From the NCBI GenBank assembly GCA_041484845.1, contig JBGPIK010000145.1, forward strand, positions 1-14,534: a stretch of 14,534 nucleotides of DNA, read 5' to 3'. The stretch comes from JBGPIK01 sp041484845. GTDB taxonomy: Bacteria; Desulfobacterota; Binatia; UBA9968. The translations under genes and the position numbers were made by a program. The notes beneath the pieces are model-generated. The model was given only the letters and a program-made list of their open reading frames with translations, was not told the origin of the DNA and made no database searches. Within the stretch, counting starts at the first letter, position 1, and every line of letters begins with the position of its first letter. Of this stretch, positions 6,062 to 11,680 are shown piece after piece.

Positions 6062-9000
6062 ATGAGTGAAATCTCTCAGCGTTCCAAGCAGGATTGGCTT
6101 CTCGCGGTCGGACTTTTTTGTTTTTTCTTTTCCGGAATCGCGGGTCTGATTTACGAAGTCGTATGGACCCGCATGCTCACGCAGATTTTCGGCAATACGA
6201 CCTACGCCATAGCCACGGTTCTTTCCGCTTTCATGGCGGGATTGGCCATCGGCAGTTATGTCTTTGGCCGGATTGCCGACCGGGGCAAGAACGATTTCCT
6301 TCTTTATGGCTTCCTCGAGGCGGGAGTCGGCGTCTATGGATTTTTGGTTCCGCGGCTTTTTGAGCTGGGACAAAAACTTTATCGACCGATATTTGTGGTC
6401 AATGAATCTTACCCTTTCTTGTTCAATCTCCTGCTGTTTTTCCTTTCGTTTGCTTTGCTCGTCTTCCCGACGCTCCTGATGGGCGCCACGCTGCCGGTGC
6501 TGAGCCGCGTTTTCGTTCGTCATCTGGGTGATCTGGGGCGCAAAGTAGGCGACCTTTACGCAACCAACACTTTGGGCGCGGTCTTAGGCTGCGCATTTGC
6601 CGGATATCTGTTTATTCCGCAGCTGGGGATGCGCAGAACCGTTTTTCTTGCGGCGGGCATTAATCTGCTCATTGCCGCCGTCATACTCATTGTTGATCTC
6701 ATCCGCGACAAAAAAGCGGGCGAGCTTACTGCGCCAGCCGAAACGATCGCCCAGCATGGCACGCCCGCGGCCGCGGCGCCTTCTTGGGTTAGCTGGGTCG
6801 TTTTAGGCTCTTTTTGCTTGTCCGGTTTTGCTGCGCTGATTTACGAGAATGCTTGGACCCGCGCGCTAACGCTCGTCATCGGTAGTTCAACTTATTCGTT
6901 TACGACGATGCTGGTGACCTTTTTGGTGGGTCTCGCTCTGGGAGGGTTCCTTTACGCCCGCTTGATGGGAGACCGGGAGGTTCGGCTCAGTACCTTCGGC
7001 TTCATTGAGCTTTGGGTCGGGTTAGCGGCTTTGGCGACCATCCCTCTGTTCGAAAGGTTGCCGCTGATTTTTGTGCGGTTGCTGCACGGTTTCGGCGACT
7101 CGTTCAATACGTTTCTTTCGCTGCAACTTTTCCTTTCGGCTCTGGTGATGTTGATCCCCACCATTCTGCTGGGACTTACGTTTCCTTTGGTCGCGCGACT
7201 TTTTACTCAAAGCCTTTATCGGGTCGGCAGCGGCGTGGGTAATTCTTATGCAGCCAATACGCTGGGCGCGATCGTCGGCTCATTCGTCGGCGGATTTATT
7301 CTGATCCCATTCATCGGCGTGCAAAATACGATTATCTTCGCGACCATTGTCAATCTGCTGATCGGCTGTTTACTGGTTGTCACCGATACCCGCACGTCGC
7401 CGACGCCGCGGTTTGCGCTGGGTGCGGCGGTGTTGGTCCTTGCCCTGTTGATCCCATTCCGCGTTCCGCGCTGGGACCAGCACATTCTCACTAGCGGCGT
7501 AACGATCTACAACGACCGGTACGAGGGGCTGCCGACGGACTCGCTGCGCTTGGAAGAAATGAAACGCGACGATGTTATCTACTATCGCGAAGGGTTGACG
7601 GTAACCGTTAGCGTCCACCGCATCCCGGGTAGCGATTATCTCTATTTCAGATCTAACGGCAAAATCGACGGTTCTTACGGCGACGCGCTGAGCCAGTTGA
7701 TGACCGGTTACATTCCCATGATGCTTCATCCTACGGCGGAGCATGCGCTCACGATCGGACTCGGCAGCGGCATGTCGGCTCATGCCCTGGCGACGTTTAA
7801 GAACTTAAAAGAGATCGAAGTCATCGAGATCGAACCGGCGATGATCGAAGCCAGCAAGTTCTTCAATCGGGCATCGGTTAAAATGGAACAGCTGCCGGCG
7901 GGGGTAAAATTCCCGAGCGAGCTGACAGGCCGAGTTTCGTATGACGCCGGGAAAAATTTGATCCTTTATAAAGGCGTCATGGAAGATGAGGAGCGCTCGA
8001 AGTTGATGAATCTGTCGGAGGATCGCGACTATCGCGCTGCCATCGATACTCTTTATCGTCACGCGCGCAACTCACGTCATAGCAGCGTTCTAGAAGATAA
8101 GAGAGTACGGGTTATCCCCACGGATGGCCGGAACTATATCCTGGCGACGCCTAAATACTATGACGTGATCACCGCGGAACCTTCAAACCCATGGATCGCC
8201 GGTGTCGCTAACCTCTACACGCGAGAATTTTACCATGTCATCAGGTCGAAAATTAAGGATGACGGAATCTTTGCCCAGTGGTTCCACAATTATTCCATGT
8301 CACCCGACGATTTCCGCATGGTCTTTCGCACCTTTGCCGAAACGTTTCCGTACGTCTCGCTGTGGAGCATGAAGGAAAGCGACTTTCTTTTGGTTGGCAG
8401 CAAACGCGAACAGATTTTCGATTACGCGGCGCTCAAGAAAATATACGACAGCAATCCAATGCTCAGATCGGACCTCGATTACCTCGGTTTGTCGGATATT
8501 TATGCGGTGCAAGGTTTTTACCGTATGAATCGAGACGGATTTATGGCCTTTTCCAAGGGCGCCGATATCAATACCGATGACGGCGCTCAATTGGAATTTT
8601 CAGCGCCCAAAAATCTGCGCCGCGCGACTACAGAACTGAATCGAAAGCTGATGGCCCCCTACATCGTCGATTCGCCGCCCTGGCTAAAGGACAAACCGCT
8701 GCCGGTTCCGGAAGCGATGCATCATTACTATATGGCGCAGTCTTACGTCGGTAGTGTTTCACTTAATCGGGCGTTAACCGAGTTGGAGCAGGCGATCCGG
8801 TTGGATCCCAAGAATCCCAAATTTTATTTGCTGCAATTGAAAATCCTATTGGACCAGGACAAGAGTTCGGAAGGCGCTAAGGCCGCATTGGCCGCCCTTG
8901 CGCTCGACCGGAATTCCATATCCGATGTGTTAGCCATGAGCGATGAATTTTATTTGCCGGACGCCAAGGTGGTCTATGCTAAAGCCATCGAAATGGGCAG

Positions 9001-9460
9001 TCGTGAAGTTCTGCCCTATCTTGGACTGGGCAATATTGCGCTTCACTCAGAGGATCTAAAGGAGGCGGAAAAATGGTTTCAGCAGGCCCGCGCGCTCCAA
9101 CCCGATCATCCCGCCGTGCTGATGGCATGGGGCCGTTTAATGGCGGCCAAAGGGAACGCGCGCGAGGCGAAGGACTTGCTGGAACGATCCAACGCCAAAG
9201 GCGAAGACTCGGCCACGATTTATTCCGAACTGGGAAGCGTCTACGCAAAGCTGGAGATGTGGGACAAAGCTGCCGATGCCTACAAAGAGGCGTTGCGCAT
9301 GCGACGCAGAAGAAATGACTGGCGTCAGGCGCTCGGGAACGTTTATGCGCGGCTCGGCTATCTCCGTGAAGCGGAACGAAAATATCGTGAAGTTCTAGCC
9401 TTTGCTCCCGACGACGCGGACGCCTGGAAGGCTCTCGAAGCGATCGGCAAAAAATACTAA
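6062..9460 (+). CDS. Fused multi-TM (MFS-like) / spermidine-synthase-like / TPR protein
   Basis: 1132 residues in three parts. Residues 12-470 are membrane-spanning and consist of two homologous halves (about 13-215 and 243-445). Both contain the pattern SGxAxLIYExxWTR (24-37 and 254-267) and GxxYAxNTLGAxxG (163-176 and 393-406). A possible 13th helix follows at 451-466. Residues 475-865 are a spermidine-synthase-like fold, with SAM-site GLGSGMS (566-572), acidic IEIEP (588-592), TDGRNYI (687-693) and AEPSNPWIAGVANLYTREFY (705-724). The usual D-S-x-D-P catalytic stretch is changed to E-P-S-N-P. About 70 extra residues (603-676) sit between the IEIEP strand and the next conserved strand. Residues 885-1125 hold about five TPR repeats. 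Proteins of this architecture are common in uncultured bacteria and have no established reaction. True spermidine synthesis is doubtful here given the changed catalytic positions. Confidence 0.88.
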   Translation: MSEISQRSKQDWLLAVGLFCFFFSGIAGLIYEVVWTRMLTQIFGNTTYAIATVLSAFMAGLAIGSYVFGRIADRGKNDFLLYGFLEAGVGVYGFLVPRLFELGQKLYRPIFVVNESYPFLFNLLLFFLSFALLVFPTLLMGATLPVLSRVFVRHLGDLGRKVGDLYATNTLGAVLGCAFAGYLFIPQLGMRRTVFLAAGINLLIAAVILIVDLIRDKKAGELTAPAETIAQHGTPAAAAPSWVSWVVLGSFCLSGFAALIYENAWTRALTLVIGSSTYSFTTMLVTFLVGLALGGFLYARLMGDREVRLSTFGFIELWVGLAALATIPLFERLPLIFVRLLHGFGDSFNTFLSLQLFLSALVMLIPTILLGLTFPLVARLFTQSLYRVGSGVGNSYAANTLGAIVGSFVGGFILIPFIGVQNTIIFATIVNLLIGCLLVVTDTRTSPTPRFALGAAVLVLALLIPFRVPRWDQHILTSGVTIYNDRYEGLPTDSLRLEEMKRDDVIYYREGLTVTVSVHRIPGSDYLYFRSNGKIDGSYGDALSQLMTGYIPMMLHPTAEHALTIGLGSGMSAHALATFKNLKEIEVIEIEPAMIEASKFFNRASVKMEQLPAGVKFPSELTGRVSYDAGKNLILYKGVMEDEERSKLMNLSEDRDYRAAIDTLYRHARNSRHSSVLEDKRVRVIPTDGRNYILATPKYYDVITAEPSNPWIAGVANLYTREFYHVIRSKIKDDGIFAQWFHNYSMSPDDFRMVFRTFAETFPYVSLWSMKESDFLLVGSKREQIFDYAALKKIYDSNPMLRSDLDYLGLSDIYAVQGFYRMNRDGFMAFSKGADINTDDGAQLEFSAPKNLRRATTELNRKLMAPYIVDSPPWLKDKPLPVPEAMHHYYMAQSYVGSVSLNRALTELEQAIRLDPKNPKFYLLQLKILLDQDKSSEGAKAALAALALDRNSISDVLAMSDEFYLPDAKVVYAKAIEMGSREVLPYLGLGNIALHSEDLKEAEKWFQQARALQPDHPAVLMAWGRLMAAKGNAREAKDLLERSNAKGEDSATIYSELGSVYAKLEMWDKAADAYKEALRMRRRRNDWRQALGNVYARLGYLREAERKYREVLAFAPDDADAWKALEAIGKKY

Positions 9461-9601
9461 TCCCCCAAGTGTGTTGTGCAATCGCAGGCCTCGGTCATAA
9501 ACCGCGGACCTGCTAGACTTTGCGGAACGGCTGGACTTTGCAGTTCCGGTGGTTAGGGTTTAACCTGTCGCTGGAACGAATCCAGGTGGAGGAGTCATGC
9601 G
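9461..9601. other. Short spacer upstream of proC with hairpins and a direct repeat
   Basis: This 141-bp gap contains GCAGG/CCTGC arms (9484-9488 and 9509-9513) enclosing CGGT/ACCG (9492-9495 and 9501-9504), a CGGAAC/GTTCCG pair (9523-9528 and 9543-9548), and an 18-bp-spaced near repeat CTAGACTTTGCGG / CTGGACTTTGCAG (9513 and 9531). There is no T-run, so a terminator for the preceding gene is not supported. A strong GGAGGAG (9588-9594) serves proC. No clear promoter was identified. Confidence 0.35.
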
Positions 9602-10417
9602 ATGTTAACGCAAAAGATCGGCATTGTCGGCGCAGGGAAAATCGGTTCCGCGATCGCGCGCGGAGTGATTCGAGCCGGTCTGGCAACTCGAGATCAAGTT
9701 ATGGCGAGTGATGTGAGCGAAGTTCTGCGCCAATCGATCGCGACGGAGCTTGGGATTAAGGTTGCTTCAGAAAACAATAAGGTTTGCGATTTTGCGGATA
9801 TCATCATTCTTGCAGTCAAGCCGCAGATTCTTGACCCGGTCGCCAAGGATATTGCCAAGGGCTTGGGCCAAACCAAGCTACTGGTCTCGGTTGCAGCGGG
9901 CGTTCCACTCGCACGGATCGAGGCCAATCTCGGACGGGGGGCTCGCGTCGTCCGTGTGATGCCCAATATTCCCTGCGTTGTCGGAGCCGGCGCGTCCGGC
10001 TATGCCGGCGGGACCCATGCAACGGCAATGGACCTGGAAAACGTCGGCGCTATCCTAAATAGCTTTGGAATCGGCTTGCCTGTGGATGAAAAATATTTGG
10101 ACGCAGTAACCGGACTAAGCGGCAGCGGGCCGGCCTATGTGTTTGTCTTTATCGAAGCGTTAGCCGATGGCGGAGTGCAGGTCGGTTTGCCGCGCGAGGT
10201 CGCTCTCAAATTAGCGCTCCAGACGGTCTACGGTGCCGCGCGGATGGCGCTCGAGAGCGCAAAGCATCTCGGCGAGCTGAAGGACGAAGTCACCTCACCC
10301 GGCGGCACGACCATCGCTGGGCTTTACGCGCTGGAGCAGAAAGGATTCAGAGGCGCGGTGATGGATGCGATCGTTAGCGCCACTCGAAGATCGCAAGAGT
10401 TGGGGAAGGGCATATAG
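9602..10417 (+). CDS. proC: Pyrroline-5-carboxylate reductase
   Basis: 271 residues, the normal length. The enzyme makes the last step of proline synthesis, reducing pyrroline-5-carboxylate with NAD(P)H in the cytoplasm. Visible landmarks: the N-terminal Rossmann loop GIVGAGKIGSA (7-17), IILAVKPQ (68-75), VRVMPNIPCVVGAG (117-130), the dimerisation-domain motif GLSGSGPAYVF (171-181) and the ProC signature TSPGGTTIAGLYALEQKGFR (231-250). The ATG at 9602 has a near-perfect GGAGGAG seven nt upstream. An out-of-frame ATG at 9597 is ignored. The gene is convergent with the SH3 gene, 89 bp away, and 141 bp behind the fusion-protein gene, so it may be its own unit or the end of that one. Confidence 0.97.
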   Translation: MLTQKIGIVGAGKIGSAIARGVIRAGLATRDQVMASDVSEVLRQSIATELGIKVASENNKVCDFADIIILAVKPQILDPVAKDIAKGLGQTKLLVSVAAGVPLARIEANLGRGARVVRVMPNIPCVVGAGASGYAGGTHATAMDLENVGAILNSFGIGLPVDEKYLDAVTGLSGSGPAYVFVFIEALADGGVQVGLPREVALKLALQTVYGAARMALESAKHLGELKDEVTSPGGTTIAGLYALEQKGFRGAVMDAIVSATRRSQELGKGI

Positions 10418-10506
10418 CTTTGTCGGATATTTCAATCCCCGGATCGATGTAGTCTGAAACCCATACGGGGTCGATCTCCTGCTCGAACGCGCCTCCAGCG
10501 ACGACA

Positions 10507-11040
10507 CTAACGGTCTCGCCATGGCTCCACGGATCGCCTTTCAATATATCCGGGTTTGCCGCCGTGCTTGGACTCTACTCGCAGCCAATCTCCTTCAGAA
10601 CGGATGACGTTAAGCTTTATGTTCGCAGGCAATTTGGTGATGACCCTGGAAGTGGGTGCCGGCCCTTCTCTCAGCTCTGTTTCCCGCAGCGTCCGGTAGG
10701 AACCGGCGATAGATTGCGGGCTGGTTTTGGCCTGCGCGATTTGTTGAGCGGCAAGTGGACGCGCATACTGTTCGCTAATATAGCCCGGCTTGCCGCCGTG
10801 TTTCGATTCGATCCTGAGCCAAGCGCCTTCTTTCCCTACGACATTGACATTAACGTTCTTAGGAATAGTTGTTAACACCCCATAAGTGGTCCCCGGACCT
10901 TTTCTTAGCTTGACGTCAGCAGTAGTTACATAGGTTCCGTTGGTGTTCTGGGCCGCGTCTGCTTCGATTGAGAGCACGATCGCGAAAATTAGGACCAATG
11001 AGAGATATAGAACATTCGCGTACCGTTGGGTTAATCGCAT
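10507..11040 (-). CDS. Secreted protein with two bacterial SH3 (SH3b) domains
   Basis: 177 residues. A signal peptide (hydrophobic 9-25) ends in EADAAQ, with cleavage predicted after A29 or A30. Two SH3_3-type domains follow (about 35-95 and 113-173). Each has the family pattern of a Leu-Arg turn (VKLRKGPGTTYGV and TELREGPAPTSRV), a central hydrophobic strand, and a closing WLR.ESKHGGKPGYI block. The two domains are about half identical, and the closing blocks differ at one of 15 residues, so this is an internal duplication. SH3b domains commonly bind peptidoglycan peptides or other envelope ligands; there is no catalytic domain. GGAGG (in 11048-11053) precedes the ATG. The gene follows the YdbL-like gene by 46 bp and is probably the last gene of that operon. 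Confidence 0.9.
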   Translation of the reverse strand: MRLTQRYANVLYLSLVLIFAIVLSIEADAAQNTNGTYVTTADVKLRKGPGTTYGVLTTIPKNVNVNVVGKEGAWLRIESKHGGKPGYISEQYARPLAAQQIAQAKTSPQSIAGSYRTLRETELREGPAPTSRVITKLPANIKLNVIRSEGDWLRVESKHGGKPGYIERRSVEPWRDR

Positions 11041-11086
11041 CGTATTTACCTCCGTGTTTTAAGACGAAATTGAGACGGGTTCCGGT

Positions 11087-11668
11087 TTACTTCTTCTTCC
11101 AATTCCCTTGTGCGTCTTGAACCCACCATCCGCTTTTAGCTTGTTCGCTCCAGCTCCGGGCAAAAATTTGCTTGATCTTGGGCACGGCGTCCATCTTTAT
11201 GTTATTGGCCTTTGCGATCTCGACGTAGAGAGACTCACGGTCGCGGTTCTCGGCCTCGACAAGCTGCTGGACCTCGGCTCGCTCCTTCAGGCTCAGGCCA
11301 TCGGTTGCGCGCATGGTTAGCAATCCGTCCTGCTTGATACCGGCACTGCCCCGGTCCATAAACGGTTTGATGGATTCGCTCCGGTTCTTGATCGAGTCTT
11401 TCAAAGCGCGGATCGCCGGATTCGAAACATTAATATCCGCCTCTTGAGCATAGGCATAACTGGCAACGCTGAACCCTACCGTCGATCCGCGTGTCGCCGG
11501 AAAACTGCTCCGCGGCTGACCTTTCGGTGGCGGTTCGTTGGGCCCGCCCCAAGTCTCCTTCACGATCTGGTCCGCCGCGCGCTCTACGGCGGCTGCCGGA
11601 AAGTAGATGTTCACCGTCACGCAGGCGGTTATCAGGAACGTCACAAAAAACAAAGTTCGTTTCAACAT
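11087..11668 (-). CDS. ydbL: DUF1318 / YdbL-family lipoprotein
   Basis: 193 residues. A short signal sequence ends in the lipobox ITAC, with Cys16 as the lipidated residue and Val17 next, so the protein is probably anchored to the outer membrane. The mature N-terminus VTVNIYFPAAAVERAADQIV (17-36) is followed by a Pro/Gly-rich low-complexity linker (40-62). The C-terminal DUF1318 domain (about 79-193) includes NPAIRALKDSIKNR, EIAKANNIKMDAVPKI and the terminal GWWVQDAQGNW block. In E. coli, YdbL is a periplasmic partner of YdbH and YnbE in phospholipid transport to the outer membrane; unlike this protein it is not a lipoprotein. GGAGG lies five nt before the ATG. The stop of the ydbH-like gene is 12 bp upstream, so the pair is co-transcribed. 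No separate ynbE gene lies between them. Confidence 0.85.
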   Translation of the reverse strand: MLKRTLFFVTFLITACVTVNIYFPAAAVERAADQIVKETWGGPNEPPPKGQPRSSFPATRGSTVGFSVASYAYAQEADINVSNPAIRALKDSIKNRSESIKPFMDRGSAGIKQDGLLTMRATDGLSLKERAEVQQLVEAENRDRESLYVEIAKANNIKMDAVPKIKQIFARSWSEQAKSGWWVQDAQGNWKKK

Positions 11669-11680
11669 AGGTCCTCCGAT

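Noticed and set aside
6020..6523. 167-codon minus-strand open frame
   Set aside because: It is antisense to the first transmembrane helices of the fusion protein. The charged, low-complexity product is typical of the reverse of hydrophobic coding sequence.
10437..10476. Interleaved complementary pairs CCCCG/CGGGG and GATCGA/TCGATC resembling a pseudoknot between convergent genes
   Set aside because: The pairs are only 5-6 bp, there is no adjacent T-run, and no known RNA family fits; chance is sufficient.
10295..10522. 75-codon minus-strand open frame between the SH3 gene and proC
   Set aside because: It mostly overlaps the conserved C-terminus of proC in antisense. The composition (Arg/Ser-rich) is not protein-like and no ribosome binding site is visible.
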